Shown here in pieces: positions 33,315 to 42,623 of a DNA stretch of 64,000 nt (position 1 is the stretch's first letter; each line of letters starts with the position of its first letter). Source of the stretch: an uncultured Rhodanobacteraceae bacterium (GTDB lineage Bacteria > Pseudomonadota > Gammaproteobacteria > Xanthomonadales > SZUA-5); contig CALEZI010000101.1 in NCBI GenBank assembly GCA_937928755.1, forward strand, positions 30,831 to 94,830, in the 5' to 3' direction. The position numbers and the translations under genes were made by a program. The notes under the pieces were generated by a model. That model searched no databases. It was given only the letters and a program-made list of their open reading frames with translations, and was not told where the DNA came from.

Positions 33315-35057
33315 ATGGGGTCCCGCCTGGATATATTGAACCTTTGGGTTCAGGAAGTTGCGCTGCTGACCAAAGCGGACGCGATCCACTGGTGCGACGG
33401 CAGCGAAACCGAGCGCCGCGCACTGGAGTCGCTGATGGTCGATCGCGGCGATCTGCTGCCGCTCAATCAGGAAACCCACCCGGACTGCTTCCTGCATCGC
33501 TCGGATCCGAGCGACGTCGCTCGCGTCGAGCACCTGACCTTTGTCTGCACCCGTCACCAGGATGACGCCGGCCCGAACAACAACTGGATGGCGCCGGCGG
33601 CGGCACATCAGAAGATGGATGCGCTGTTCGATGGCTGCATGCGTGGGCGCACGATGTACGTCGTGCCTTATTGCATGGGCCCGATCGATTCACCGTATTC
33701 GCGCTGCGGCGTGGAGATCACCGACAGCCCTTACGTGGTCGCCAACATGCGCATCATGACGCGCATGGGCGCGCCAGCGCTGGCGCGGATCGAACGTGAG
33801 GGACGCTTCGTGCGCGGCCTGCATTCGATCGGGGAACTGGATCCCGAACGCCGCTTCATCATGCACTTCCCGGAAGAGTTCCTGATCAAGAGTTACGGTT
33901 CCGGGTATGGCGGCAATGCGCTGCTCGGCAAGAAATGCCACGCGTTGCGCATCGCCAGTTGGCAGGCTCGCGAAGAGGGATGGTTGGCTGAGCACATGCT
34001 GATCGTCGGCATCCAGAATCCGGCGGGCGAGACGCACTATGTCGCCGCGGCATTTCCTTCGGCCTGCGGCAAGACCAACCTCGCCATGCTGATTCCGCCG
34101 GAAACGCATTCAGGTTGGAAAGTCTGGACGATCGGTGACGATATCTGCTGGTTGCATCCGGGCCCGGACGGCCGCCTGTATGCGATCAATCCGGAATCCG
34201 GATTCTTTGGCGTCGCGCCCGGAACCAGTCGCAAGACCAACCGCAATGCGGTGGAGACACTCGGTCATGATGCGATCTTCACCAATGTCGCCGTGACGCA
34301 TGACAACCAGCCCTGGTGGGAAGGCCTGTCCGACGAGCGCCCGGCCAAGGACTGGCAGGGTCGCGATTACGATCCGGCCAACGGGCCCGCGGCGCATCCG
34401 AATTCGCGTTTCACCGTGTCCATGCGGCAGTGTCCGAGCTTCACCGAACAAGCCGACAATCCGGCCGGTGTGCCGATCTCGGCGATCATCTTCGGCGGCC
34501 GTCGCGAATCACTGGTGCCGTTGGTGTTCGAGGCGCGGGACTGGAATCACGGCGTGCTGGTGGGCGCCTCGATGGCATCGGAAACCACGGCGGCAGCAAC
34601 TGGCGCGGTAGGCGTCGTGCGCCGCGACTCGATGGCGATGAAGCCGTTCTGCGGCTACAACTTTGCCGACTACTTCGGACATTGGTTGTCGTTCAACCAG
34701 CGCCTCGACCACCTGCCACGCATCTTTCATGTCAATTGGTTCCGCAAAGGCAGCGACGGCAAGTTCCTGTGGCCAGGGTTCGGCGACAACCTGCGCGTAC
34801 TGCAGTGGATCATCGATCGCTGCGCGGGCCGCGCCGGTGCGGAAGACACGCCGATCGGTTTCCTGCCGCGCCGCGAAGACCTGGACCTGCGCGGTCTCGA
34901 ACAGCTGAACGGTGCGCTGGACACGTTGTTGGCGGTCGATGCCGAAGGCTGGCGCAACGAGGTCGCCGAGATCGGAAGTTACCTCGACAGCTTCGGCGAA
35001 CGCGTCCCGGAGACGCTGCGCGCCGAACACGCCAAGGTCCGCGCGCGGTTGGCTTGA
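33315..35057 (+). CDS. pckG: Phosphoenolpyruvate carboxykinase (GTP)
   Basis: 580 residues. Converts oxaloacetate plus GTP to PEP, the entry step of gluconeogenesis. GTP-type features: the P-loop PSACGKTNLAML (about 247-258) with the reactive cysteine, metal-binding TIGDDICWL, RKTNRNAVETLG, and the guanine-site aromatic stretch KPFCGYNFADYFGHWL. ATP-type enzymes lack these. AAAGGA precedes the ATG. The gene is monocistronic and ends at a palindrome shared with the convergent DUF498 gene. Presence of the GTP form is common in Xanthomonadales. Confidence 0.96.
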   Translation: MGSRLDILNLWVQEVALLTKADAIHWCDGSETERRALESLMVDRGDLLPLNQETHPDCFLHRSDPSDVARVEHLTFVCTRHQDDAGPNNNWMAPAAAHQKMDALFDGCMRGRTMYVVPYCMGPIDSPYSRCGVEITDSPYVVANMRIMTRMGAPALARIEREGRFVRGLHSIGELDPERRFIMHFPEEFLIKSYGSGYGGNALLGKKCHALRIASWQAREEGWLAEHMLIVGIQNPAGETHYVAAAFPSACGKTNLAMLIPPETHSGWKVWTIGDDICWLHPGPDGRLYAINPESGFFGVAPGTSRKTNRNAVETLGHDAIFTNVAVTHDNQPWWEGLSDERPAKDWQGRDYDPANGPAAHPNSRFTVSMRQCPSFTEQADNPAGVPISAIIFGGRRESLVPLVFEARDWNHGVLVGASMASETTAAATGAVGVVRRDSMAMKPFCGYNFADYFGHWLSFNQRLDHLPRIFHVNWFRKGSDGKFLWPGFGDNLRVLQWIIDRCAGRAGAEDTPIGFLPRREDLDLRGLEQLNGALDTLLAVDAEGWRNEVAEIGSYLDSFGERVPETLRAEHAKVRARLA

Positions 35058-35064
35058 TGCGGAT

Positions 35065-35132
35065 GCAGGAGCGGCGTGTACCCCGCGACTGGCGACGCGT
35101 GGAGCTTCGCTGTCGCGGCGTACACGCCGCTC
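35065..35132. repeat. Family G palindrome between convergent genes
   Basis: 23-nt arms with one mismatch: AGGAGCGGCGTGTACCCCGC... (35065-35087) and its complement ending CACGCCGCTCCT (35110-35132). It fills almost exactly the space between the pckG stop (35057) and the stop of the opposite gene (35133), so either transcript would end in this hairpin. Confidence 0.8.
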
Positions 35133-35507
35133 CTACAGCGGAGCGATCAGAAACGCCGCGAGCACCGAGCGGTTCTCGCCGAGCAGCACATTGTAGGTGC
35201 GCGCGGCGGCGGCGTTGGTCATGCATTCGATGCCGCAGCCGCGTCGCAGTACCAGCGCCTGCAACTGCGGCGGGAGCAGCGCCGTCTGCGAACCGGTGCC
35301 GAGCAGGATGATCTCGCGGTCGGCGGCGAGCAGGGTTTCCAGCGCCGCGGCGTCGATTTCGGCGAGCGTTCGTGGGGCCCACGCCGCAACACGCCGGGCA
35401 TCCACCCAGAAACTCGATTCGCGCCATTCCTCGCCGACGCGAACGCGCACTCCGTCGATGCCGGTCACCGCGCGCGGATTCTCGTCGGGTTGCCAGGTCA
35501 ACTGCAT
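35133..35507 (-). CDS. DUF498/Mth938-domain protein
   Basis: 124 residues. The pattern VRVGEEWRESSFWVDARRV, then REIILLGTGSQTALLPP and GIECMTNAAAARTYNVLLGE identifies the Mth938/DUF498 fold, related to mitochondrial NDUFAF3. Function in bacteria is unclear. It follows yhbY in the same direction by 22 bp, so they may be cotranscribed. Confidence 0.88.
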   Translation of the reverse strand: MQLTWQPDENPRAVTGIDGVRVRVGEEWRESSFWVDARRVAAWAPRTLAEIDAAALETLLAADREIILLGTGSQTALLPPQLQALVLRRGCGIECMTNAAAARTYNVLLGENRSVLAAFLIAPL

Positions 35508-35529
35508 CGGATGCTGTCTCCGCTGGGGC

Positions 35530-35823
35530 TCAGGGCAATTCGATGCGCGGCTGTTCCGGATTGCGGCGGTAGATGCTCACCACATGCCCGATCTTGTGGA
35601 TCAGTTCGGCGCCGGTGCGGACCAGCAACTCGGCAATCAGCGCATCCCGCGCCGCGCGGTCGCCGACGCTGACGCGCACCTTGATCAGCTCATGGTGGGC
35701 GAGGGCGATTTCGACCTCCTGCAGTACCGTCGGCGCCAATCCGCGTTCGGCCACCATGACGACCGGATTGAGCCCGTGGGTCAGTCCGCGCAGATAGCGG
35801 CGCTGCGCATTGTTGAGAGCCAT
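35530..35823 (-). CDS. yhbY: YhbY family CRM-domain RNA-binding protein
   Basis: 97 residues: LNNAQRRYLRGLTHGLNPVV, the LIKVRVSVGD segment and SIYRRN, the full CRM domain with its GxxG-like loop. E. coli YhbY associates with pre-50S ribosomal particles. Divergent from rlmE, as in E. coli. ATG 35823 gives the family N-terminus. Confidence 0.93.
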   Translation of the reverse strand: MALNNAQRRYLRGLTHGLNPVVMVAERGLAPTVLQEVEIALAHHELIKVRVSVGDRAARDALIAELLVRTGAELIHKIGHVVSIYRRNPEQPRIELP

Positions 35824-35896
35824 GACTTGTGCTCCGGGGATATTTGGGGCGCGAAGGCTATCATGGCGGAGATTCCGTACCGGACCAACACGCCTG

Positions 35897-36517
35897 ATGG
35901 GGCGCAGCAAGAGCAGCGGTCGTTGGCTCAACGAGCACTTTTCCGATCCGTTCGTGCGCAAGGCGCACGCGGAGGGCATGCGCTCGCGCGCCGCGTACAA
36001 GCTCGAAGAGTTGCTGGAACGCGATCTGGTACTGCGGCCGGGCATGGTGGTGGTCGATCTTGGCGCCGCGCCGGGTGGCTGGTGCCAGGTGGCGCAGGAA
36101 TGGCTCAAGGGTCGCGGTCGCGTGATCGCGCTCGACATCCTGCCGATGGACGAGTTGCCGGGCGTCGAGTTCATCGAGGGCGACTTCACCAGCGACGAGG
36201 TGTTGGCGCAACTTGAGCAGGTCCTGGGCGATACCAAAGTCGATCTTGTGTTGTCCGACATGGCCCCAAACATCAGCGGTGTGGCGTCGGTCGACCAGGC
36301 GCGATCCATGCTGTTGGCTGAACTGGCGCTCGAATTCGCCCGGGCGCACCTCAAACGCGGCGGTGCATATCTGGTCAAATTGTTTCAGGGCGAAGGATTC
36401 GATGCTTACATCAAGCTGCTGCGTGCGAGTTTCGACAAGGTGAACCTGCGCAAACCCAAGGCTTCACGCGGACGCAGCCGCGAAATCTACGCGCTGGCGA
36501 CAGGCTTTAAGGTCTAG
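35897..36517 (+). CDS. rlmE: 23S rRNA 2'-O-methyltransferase RlmE (RrmJ/FtsJ)
   Basis: 206 residues (E. coli 209). Methylates U2552 of 23S rRNA during late 50S assembly. SAM site VVDLGAAPGGWCQVA (about 53-67) and the catalytic K-D-K-E residues appear in AYKLEELL, LSDMAPNISG, YLVKLFQGEGFD and SREIYALA. Start ATG 35897 (MGRSKSSGRWLNEHFSDPFV) matches the family; the frame is open further upstream without homology. ftsH follows after 62 bp, the E. coli order. Confidence 0.96.
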   Translation: MGRSKSSGRWLNEHFSDPFVRKAHAEGMRSRAAYKLEELLERDLVLRPGMVVVDLGAAPGGWCQVAQEWLKGRGRVIALDILPMDELPGVEFIEGDFTSDEVLAQLEQVLGDTKVDLVLSDMAPNISGVASVDQARSMLLAELALEFARAHLKRGGAYLVKLFQGEGFDAYIKLLRASFDKVNLRKPKASRGRSREIYALATGFKV

Positions 36518-36579
36518 TACATTCGACCATGGTTAACTGCAGGCGCGATCGGTCGCGCCGCAGGCTAAAGGAGTGTGTT

Positions 36580-38490
36580 TTGAACGACTTGATGAAGAAC
36601 CTGCTGCTGTGGACGGTGATCGCGCTGGTTCTGCTGGGCGTGTTCCGCAGCTTCGGACCCACCGCCGGCGTGAGCGCCGGGCTGTCCTATTCGGAGTTCC
36701 TGCAGAGAGTCGAACGCGAGCAGGTGGTGGAGGTCAAGATTTCTGCCGACCGCAAGGTCAGCGGCAAGCTGCAGGACGGCAAGACCTTCGAGCTGTACGT
36801 GCCCGAAGATCCGCGCCTTGTGGAAACCCTGATCGCCAACAACGTCAAGGTCGTGCAGTCGGCGCCAGACACCGGGTTCTCCTTGTTCGGTCTGATTCTC
36901 AACCTCCTGCCGGTGCTGCTGCTGATCGGTTTCTGGGTGTTCGTGATGCGCCAGATGCAGGGCGGCGGCGGCGGTCGCGGCGCGATGAGCTTCGGCAAGA
37001 GTCGGGCGCGCCTGCAGGGCGAAGATCAGGTCAAGGTGACTTTTGCCGACGTCGCGGGCGTGGACGAGGCCAAGGAAGAGGTGCATGAGCTGGTCGAGTT
37101 CCTGCGCGATCCGGGCAAGTTCCAGAAGCTCGGCGGCAAGATTCCGCGCGGCGTGCTGATGGTCGGGCCGCCGGGTACCGGCAAGACCCTGCTGGCCAAG
37201 GCCATCGCCGGCGAAGCCAAGGTGCCGTTTTTCATCATTTCCGGATCCGATTTCGTCGAGATGTTCGTCGGTGTCGGCGCCAGCCGCGTGCGCGACATGT
37301 TCGAGCAGGCCAAGAAACATGCGCCGTGCATCATCTTCATCGACGAAATCGATGCTGTCGGACGTCATCGCGGCGCCGGCCTTGGCGGCGGTCACGACGA
37401 GCGCGAGCAGACGCTGAACCAGTTGCTGGTCGAGATGGACGGTTTCGAAGGCACCGAGGGCACCATCGTCATCGCGGCGACCAATCGCCCGGACGTGCTC
37501 GATCCGGCGCTGTTGCGGCCGGGTCGATTCGATCGGCAGGTCGTGGTTGGCCTGCCGGACGTGCGCGGTCGCGAGCAGATCCTCAAGGTGCACATGCGCA
37601 AGGTGCCGCTCGGCGACGATGTGCGCCCGGCAGTCATCGCGCGCGGCACGCCAGGATTCTCCGGCGCCGATCTGGCCAACCTGGTGAACGAGGCGGCGCT
37701 GTTCGCCGCGCGCGACAACTCGCGCGATGTCACGATGACCCACTTCGAGCGCGCCAAGGACAAGATCATGATGGGCGCCGAGCGGCGCTCGATGGTGATG
37801 AGCGAGGACGAAAAGCGCCTGACCGCGTATCACGAAGCGGGTCACGCCATCATCGGCCGCGTCGTTCCCGAACACGACCCGGTGTACAAGGTGTCGATCA
37901 TTCCGCGTGGCCGCGCGCTTGGCGTGACCATGTTCCTGCCGGAGGGCGATCGCTACAGCCACAGCCGAACCTGGCTGGAGAGCCAGATCTGCTCGCTGTA
38001 CGGCGGGCGCCTCGCCGAGGAATTGATCTTCGGCCACAGCAAGGTCACCACCGGTGCCTCCAACGACATCATGCGCGCCACGCAACTGGCGCGGAACATG
38101 GTCACCAAGTGGGGCATGTCGGACCAGCTCGGGCCGCTGATGTACGGCGACGAGGAAGAAGAACTGTTCCTCGGTCGTTCGATCACGCAGACCAAGACGG
38201 TGTCGCCGGAAACGGCGGAACTGATCGACGCCGAAGTCCGCGCATTGATCGACCGCTGTTACAACACGTCGAAGGGAATCCTCGTCGAAAACACGGACAA
38301 ACTGCACAAGATGGCCGATGCGTTGATGAAGTACGAGACCATCGACGCCACGCAGATCGACGCGATCATGGCGGGTCGCGATGTGCCGCCTCCGTCCGAC
38401 TGGCACGAGGGCGACGGCGGCGCGCCGAGCAATCCGGGCAAGCCGACGGCGCCGGTGACGCCGACGGCGACGCCCGCTGCCCAGACCTGA
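36580..38490 (+). CDS. ftsH: ATP-dependent zinc metalloprotease FtsH
   Basis: 636 residues from a TTG start at 36580, chosen for AAAGGAG six bases upstream (36567-36573) and because NDLMKNLLLWTVIALVLLGV matches the family start. Two transmembrane segments (about 6-24 and 102-122) flank a periplasmic domain. Walker A GPPGTGKT (about 196), AAA second region of homology, zinc motif HEAGH (about 418). A membrane-bound hexamer that degrades membrane and regulatory proteins. Followed by folP after 13 bp, the conserved order. Confidence 0.97.
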   Translation: MNDLMKNLLLWTVIALVLLGVFRSFGPTAGVSAGLSYSEFLQRVEREQVVEVKISADRKVSGKLQDGKTFELYVPEDPRLVETLIANNVKVVQSAPDTGFSLFGLILNLLPVLLLIGFWVFVMRQMQGGGGGRGAMSFGKSRARLQGEDQVKVTFADVAGVDEAKEEVHELVEFLRDPGKFQKLGGKIPRGVLMVGPPGTGKTLLAKAIAGEAKVPFFIISGSDFVEMFVGVGASRVRDMFEQAKKHAPCIIFIDEIDAVGRHRGAGLGGGHDEREQTLNQLLVEMDGFEGTEGTIVIAATNRPDVLDPALLRPGRFDRQVVVGLPDVRGREQILKVHMRKVPLGDDVRPAVIARGTPGFSGADLANLVNEAALFAARDNSRDVTMTHFERAKDKIMMGAERRSMVMSEDEKRLTAYHEAGHAIIGRVVPEHDPVYKVSIIPRGRALGVTMFLPEGDRYSHSRTWLESQICSLYGGRLAEELIFGHSKVTTGASNDIMRATQLARNMVTKWGMSDQLGPLMYGDEEEELFLGRSITQTKTVSPETAELIDAEVRALIDRCYNTSKGILVENTDKLHKMADALMKYETIDATQIDAIMAGRDVPPPSDWHEGDGGAPSNPGKPTAPVTPTATPAAQT

Positions 38491-38503
38491 CGGGACAGGG
38501 CGC

Positions 38504-39412
38504 GTGTTCGACGCCCCAAAACCGACGCTGGATTGCCGTGGCCGACTCCTGATCCTGGATCGGCCGCGGATCATGGGGGTGGTCAATGTCACCCCCGATT
38601 CGTTTTCCGATGGCGGCGAACACGCCGACACTGCGGCGGCGGTCGCCCATGCGCTGGCGCTGATCGCCGACGGCGCCGATGTGATCGACATCGGCGGCGA
38701 GTCGACGCGTCCGGGCGCTGTCCCGGTCTCGATCGACGAAGAATTGCGCCGCGTGATTCCGGTGGTCGAGGCACTCGCCGCCGCGACCACGCTGCCGATC
38801 TCGATCGACACCAGCAAACCCGAGGTCATGCGCGCTGCGGTGCAGGCCGGCGCCGGCCTGATCAACGATGTGCACGCGTTGCGCCAGCCAGGCGCACTCG
38901 ACGCGGCCGCAGAGTGCGGCGCAGCGATCTGCCTGATGCACATGCTCGGCGAGCCCGGCAGCATGCAGCAAGCGCCCGCGTACGACGATGTCTGTGGCGA
39001 AATCCAGCGCTTCCTGACCGATCGCATCCTCGCTTGCCAGTTCGCCGGCATCGACAAGAAGCGCATCGTCATCGATCCCGGGTTCGGCTTCGGCAAGACG
39101 CTGGAGCACAATGTCGAACTGCTCGCGCGCCTGGATTCGTTCAAGGTGCTCGGTTGCCCGATCCTCGCCGGCTTGTCGCGCAAGCGCATGATCGGCGCGC
39201 TGACCGGACGCGAGCACGTGGGTGAACGCATCCACGGCTCGGTCGCCGCCGCCTTGCTCGCAGTGCAACGCGGCGCGGCCATCGTGCGCGTACACGATGT
39301 CGCCGCTACGCGCGACGCGCTGGCGGTATGGCAGGCGGTGGTGGCGCATACGCCAACTCGCGTGGCGCCGGATTCGCGATCGGTATCGGCAAGTCTGTTC
39401 GACGACGACTAG
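38504..39412 (+). CDS. folP: Dihydropteroate synthase
   Basis: 302 residues, with a GTG start at 38504, 13 bp after ftsH. Condenses dihydropterin pyrophosphate with p-aminobenzoate in folate synthesis; the target of sulfonamides. Motifs IMGVVNVTPDSFSDGG (about 23-38), DIGGESTRPG, SIDTSKPEVM, IDPGFGFGKT and VRVHDV are intact. The C-terminus extends about 15 residues beyond the core. The following gene glmM is separated by 489 bp filled with repeats, so the usual folP-glmM coupling is interrupted here. Confidence 0.97.
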   Translation: MFDAPKPTLDCRGRLLILDRPRIMGVVNVTPDSFSDGGEHADTAAAVAHALALIADGADVIDIGGESTRPGAVPVSIDEELRRVIPVVEALAAATTLPISIDTSKPEVMRAAVQAGAGLINDVHALRQPGALDAAAECGAAICLMHMLGEPGSMQQAPAYDDVCGEIQRFLTDRILACQFAGIDKKRIVIDPGFGFGKTLEHNVELLARLDSFKVLGCPILAGLSRKRMIGALTGREHVGERIHGSVAAALLAVQRGAAIVRVHDVAATRDALAVWQAVVAHTPTRVAPDSRSVSASLFDDD

Positions 39413-39456
39413 CACTGGCTCTGGGTGGGAGTCCACTGCTTCGGTGCGCACCTTCG

Positions 39457-39642
39457 CGCATCAAACAGTCAGTGACCGTGGTTATTTGTCCGCAAAGGAC
39501 GCAAAGGACGCAAAGAACGCAAAGGGAGCACGACGCGGTGATAGTGCCGAAGTCAGATTTCCCCCTGCTGAATCACAAGCAGGCTTTGCTCTTCTTTGCG
39601 TCCTTTGCGGACAAATGATTTCTTTCAGTCACTTACGGTTTG
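39457..39642. repeat. Family A palindromic repeat, copy 3 (extended)
   Basis: Core hairpin 39488-39612 with perfect 19-nt arms GTCCGCAAAGGACGCAAAG. The unit is bordered by CGCATCAAAC on the left and TTTCTTTCAGTCACTTACGG on the right, like the copies at 2458 and 48074, though its centre is longer and unrelated. Confidence 0.8.
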
Positions 39643-39683
39643 TCTGGAGAGAGTACTGGTCGCTCCTGACGCCGCGCCTGTTC

Positions 39684-39782
39684 GCGCATCGAGGCTGTGG
39701 GAGCGGGTTCATCCCGCGAAAGCTCTCGCGGACTGAATCAGATGCCACATGAAAATCAATGACTTGCGACATGCCTGGTGAG
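39684..39782. repeat. REP-like repeat, family C long form (copy 2)
   Basis: 99 bp, same length and same outer conserved parts as 2332-2430: GCGCATCGA, CTGTGGGAGCGGG, CCCGCGAAAGCTCTCGCGGA, CCACATGAAAATCAA, GGTGAG. Like copy 1 it lies beside a family A element, here on the other side of it. Confidence 0.75.
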
Positions 39783-39901
39783 TGCGGGCTTTTCCGCAAT
39801 CAATGGCAATTCGGGCTCGCGATTCGGGGGCGCTCCCGCTCGCGCGGTTCGCCCGCTTGCATCCCCTTGCTAGCGGCTTCCAAGTGACCGAGCATGCACG
39901 G

Positions 39902-41275
39902 ATGAATGAACGCAAGTATTTCGGAACGGACGGCATTCGGGGTCGGGTCGGCGAAGAGCCGATCACGGCTGAATTTGCGCTGCGCCTGGGGCGCGCGCTG
40001 GGCGCGGTACTGGGTCGCGAGGGCGTGCGGCCGCAGGTGTTGATCGGCAAGGACACACGCTTGTCGGGCTACATGCTGGAGTCGGCATTGGAGGCCGGGC
40101 TCGCCGCTTCGGGGGCTGACGCGGTGTTGCTGGGGCCGTTGCCGACACCCGCTGTGGCCTTCCTGACGCGCAGCCAGCGAGCGACAGCCGGTATCGTGAT
40201 CAGCGCCTCGCACAATCCCTACGAGGACAATGGCATCAAGCTGTTCTCGGCGTCGGGCGAAAAGCTCGACGATGCCGTGGAAATGGCGATCGAGGCCGAG
40301 TTGGAGACTCCCGGTCCATCGGCCTCCCCACGCGACCTCGGCAAGGCAACACGCCTGCCCGACGCGCCAGGACGCTACATCGAATTCCTGAAATCGCGCC
40401 TGGACGGCGACCTGTCGGCGCTTGCCGGATTGCACGTCATCATCGATGCGGCACATGGCGCGGCTTATCAGGTTGCGCCGCGCCTGCTCGACGAGTTGGG
40501 CATGCGCGTGGGATCGATAGGCATAAGCCCGAATGGCTTCAACATCAATGACGGCCATGGCGCCACCGACGTCACGGCATTGCGCGCCGAAGTGGCGCGT
40601 ACCGGAGCCGCCATCGGGCTGGCGCTGGACGGCGATGCCGACCGGCTGATGGCAATGACCGCCGACGGTCGTCTGGTCGACGGCGACGATCTCGTTTACG
40701 TGCTGGCCAGGCATTGGCACGCGCGCGGTGTGCTGCGTGGTCCGGTGGTCGGCACGGTGATGACCAATCTCGGCATTGAACAGGCGTTGCGCGATCTCGG
40801 CATCGGATTCGAGCGCGCGGCGGTCGGCGACCGGTACGTGCACCAACGCCTGTGCGAGGTCAACGGTATTCTCGGCGGCGAAGCTTCGGGGCATGTGATC
40901 TGCCGCCACAAGGCGAGCACCGGCGACGGTTTGATGACCGCGTTGCTGTTGCTCGAAGTGATGGCCGAGAGCGGTCGCCCGCTGTCTGAACTGGTCACCG
41001 ACCTGCACCGATTCCCGCAGAAGACCATCAACGTGCGAGTGACCCGCAACGCAAAGGCGCTGCTGCAGGATCGCAGCATCCAGGCGACGCGCGCATCGGT
41101 CGAGCGTACGCTGGGCGAGAACGGCCGGCTGGTGCTGCGCGCGTCCGGCACCGAACCGCTGGTCCGTGTCACGGTCGAGGCGCGGGATGCGGCGATGGTG
41201 GAAGCGCAGGCGGGTTTGCTCGCCGATGTCGTGCGACGGGTCGCCACCGCGGTGGCGGATGCCGAAGCGGCTTGA
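39902..41275 (+). CDS. glmM: Phosphoglucosamine mutase
   Basis: 457 residues (E. coli 445). Interconverts glucosamine-6-phosphate and glucosamine-1-phosphate for UDP-GlcNAc and cell-wall synthesis. Start ATG 39902 (MNERKYFGTDGIRGRVGEEP); longer frames exist upstream but the GTDGIRG start is the family one. Phosphoserine Ser103 in SASHNPYEDNG, metal loop DGDADR, sugar loop GGEASGH, and the C-terminal phosphate loop RASGTEPLVRV. Confidence 0.97.
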   Translation: MNERKYFGTDGIRGRVGEEPITAEFALRLGRALGAVLGREGVRPQVLIGKDTRLSGYMLESALEAGLAASGADAVLLGPLPTPAVAFLTRSQRATAGIVISASHNPYEDNGIKLFSASGEKLDDAVEMAIEAELETPGPSASPRDLGKATRLPDAPGRYIEFLKSRLDGDLSALAGLHVIIDAAHGAAYQVAPRLLDELGMRVGSIGISPNGFNINDGHGATDVTALRAEVARTGAAIGLALDGDADRLMAMTADGRLVDGDDLVYVLARHWHARGVLRGPVVGTVMTNLGIEQALRDLGIGFERAAVGDRYVHQRLCEVNGILGGEASGHVICRHKASTGDGLMTALLLLEVMAESGRPLSELVTDLHRFPQKTINVRVTRNAKALLQDRSIQATRASVERTLGENGRLVLRASGTEPLVRVTVEARDAAMVEAQAGLLADVVRRVATAVADAEAA

Positions 41276-41284
41276 GACAGTAGC

Positions 41285-41363
41285 CTGGGAGCAAGTTCAT
41301 CCCGCGAAATGTGGGAGCGGGTTCATCCCGCGAAAGCTCTCGCGGAGTAAATCCGCTCCCACA
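41285..41363. repeat. Family C repeat, direct partial copy plus hairpin
   Basis: 41310-41363 is a hairpin TGTGGGAGCGGGTTCATCCC ... ATCCGCTCCCACA with an inner CGCGAAAGCTCTCGCG stem. 41285-41308 is a partial direct copy (CTGGGAGCAAGTTCATCCCG). It follows glmM and precedes the convergent VWA gene. Confidence 0.75.
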
Positions 41364-41409
41364 GCAAAAGCGAAACCTGCGGCCTGTTCGGCTCCCACAA
41401 GAATCGGCC

Positions 41410-42609
41410 TCAATGCGCCGGCGCCGAATCGTAGCTCAGGCCCTTCTTGGCCGCCTGTTCCTTGACCGCGCCGAAGATCTGATAGTCCAGCGATTGTCCG
41501 ACCTTGGCGTCTTTGCTGAGCTCGCTTTCGATGTACTGCTGGCGCTGTTCGGCGAGCGCCGCGATGTCCTTGCTCAGTGCATCGCGCTTGCCCTTGGTGT
41601 CCATCACCCGCTTGCGCTGTTCCTCGGTAGAGAGTTCGCGCAACGGTTCCGGCAGTTCGGACTTGTCGATGGCGGCGAGATCGACGCGGCCACTGGCGAC
41701 GTCCTCCACCAGTTCGCTGTCGCCGAGGAAATTCCTGGCGCCCGATCGCGAGGTATTGAACGCAGCGCGTTGCGCCAGCGATCCGACCGAACCGCCTTCA
41801 TTGAGCTTTGCCGTCGCGGCAGCCTTGCTGCGTCCACGCTCGCGGGCCTTTTCGTCGCCGTAGAACAAGCGCGTGTCGTCGAGTTCCCGCGACAGTCGTG
41901 CCATGTCGGCGTCGTACGGTGTCGCTACGGCGACTGCATCGCCTTGTTGCCCGACCTTGAAATACGCGCCCTGGCTGAGCTGCGCGATCTGCACCCATTC
42001 GGTTTGGGTAGCCGGATCGTCGCCAGCCTGGATGGTGTTGACGATGATGCCGCGGGCCGCAGCGGCCTGCACCGTGTCCGGATACTTGACGTCGTCCGGG
42101 TAGTCCATGTGCGCCTGCGCGTCGCCGACCAGGAAGATCACCTGATACGCGGCCGGATTCTGACTCCAGCCGATCTTGTGCACGGCATCGAACAGCGCTT
42201 CGTTGACCGCCTCGGGGCCGTCGCCGCCGCCGCCGGCATTGAAGTCCATGAGTGTCGCGTACATCGAGTCCAGATCATCGCTGAGATCGACGACTCGGGT
42301 GACGTAGTGATCGCCGCGATCGCGGTAGGCGACCAGACCGACGCGGATGTCCGGCTGCGGATGTGCCGATGCCATGGTCCGGGCGATCGACCAGATGTTG
42401 TTCTTGGCGGCGTCGATCAGGCCACTCATGCTGCCCGTGGTATCCAGCACGAACACCACCTCGACGACCGGGCGCTGCATTTGCGCAGCGGCGATCGCAG
42501 GGGTCTTGACGGGCATCGGCTCGGTGTCCTGGCCTCCCCGCAACGGGTAGGCGTAGACGACCACGGCAGTCGCGAGCAGCAGTGCGGAAACAAGCAGCTT
42601 GGTTTTCAT
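41410..42609 (-). CDS. Exported von Willebrand factor A domain protein
   Basis: 399 residues from ATG 42609. A signal peptide or anchor (1-21) precedes a VWA domain (about 48-240). The metal-ion-dependent adhesion site is intact: D56-T-T58-G-S60 (VVFVLDTTGSM), with the later GGDGPEA and IFLVGDAQ. The C-terminal 140 residues are charged and helical (ELVEDVASGRVDLAAIDKSE, EEQRKRVMDTKGKRDALSKD), probably coiled coil. Last gene of an operon with a membrane protein (14-bp gap) and a PspA-like protein. Role unknown; protein-protein contact at the envelope is inferred. Confidence 0.8.
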   Translation of the reverse strand: MKTKLLVSALLLATAVVVYAYPLRGGQDTEPMPVKTPAIAAAQMQRPVVEVVFVLDTTGSMSGLIDAAKNNIWSIARTMASAHPQPDIRVGLVAYRDRGDHYVTRVVDLSDDLDSMYATLMDFNAGGGGDGPEAVNEALFDAVHKIGWSQNPAAYQVIFLVGDAQAHMDYPDDVKYPDTVQAAAARGIIVNTIQAGDDPATQTEWVQIAQLSQGAYFKVGQQGDAVAVATPYDADMARLSRELDDTRLFYGDEKARERGRSKAAATAKLNEGGSVGSLAQRAAFNTSRSGARNFLGDSELVEDVASGRVDLAAIDKSELPEPLRELSTEEQRKRVMDTKGKRDALSKDIAALAEQRQQYIESELSKDAKVGQSLDYQIFGAVKEQAAKKGLSYDSAPAH

Positions 42610-42623
42610 GGGGTATCTCCGGA

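Noticed and set aside
36565..39282. 905-codon minus-strand open frame opposite ftsH and folP
   Set aside because: It spans two well-supported genes on the plus strand and has the codon pattern of an antisense shadow.
39782..39901. Longer glmM start
   Set aside because: MNERKYFGTDGIRG is the standard start of GlmM; upstream codons are not conserved.
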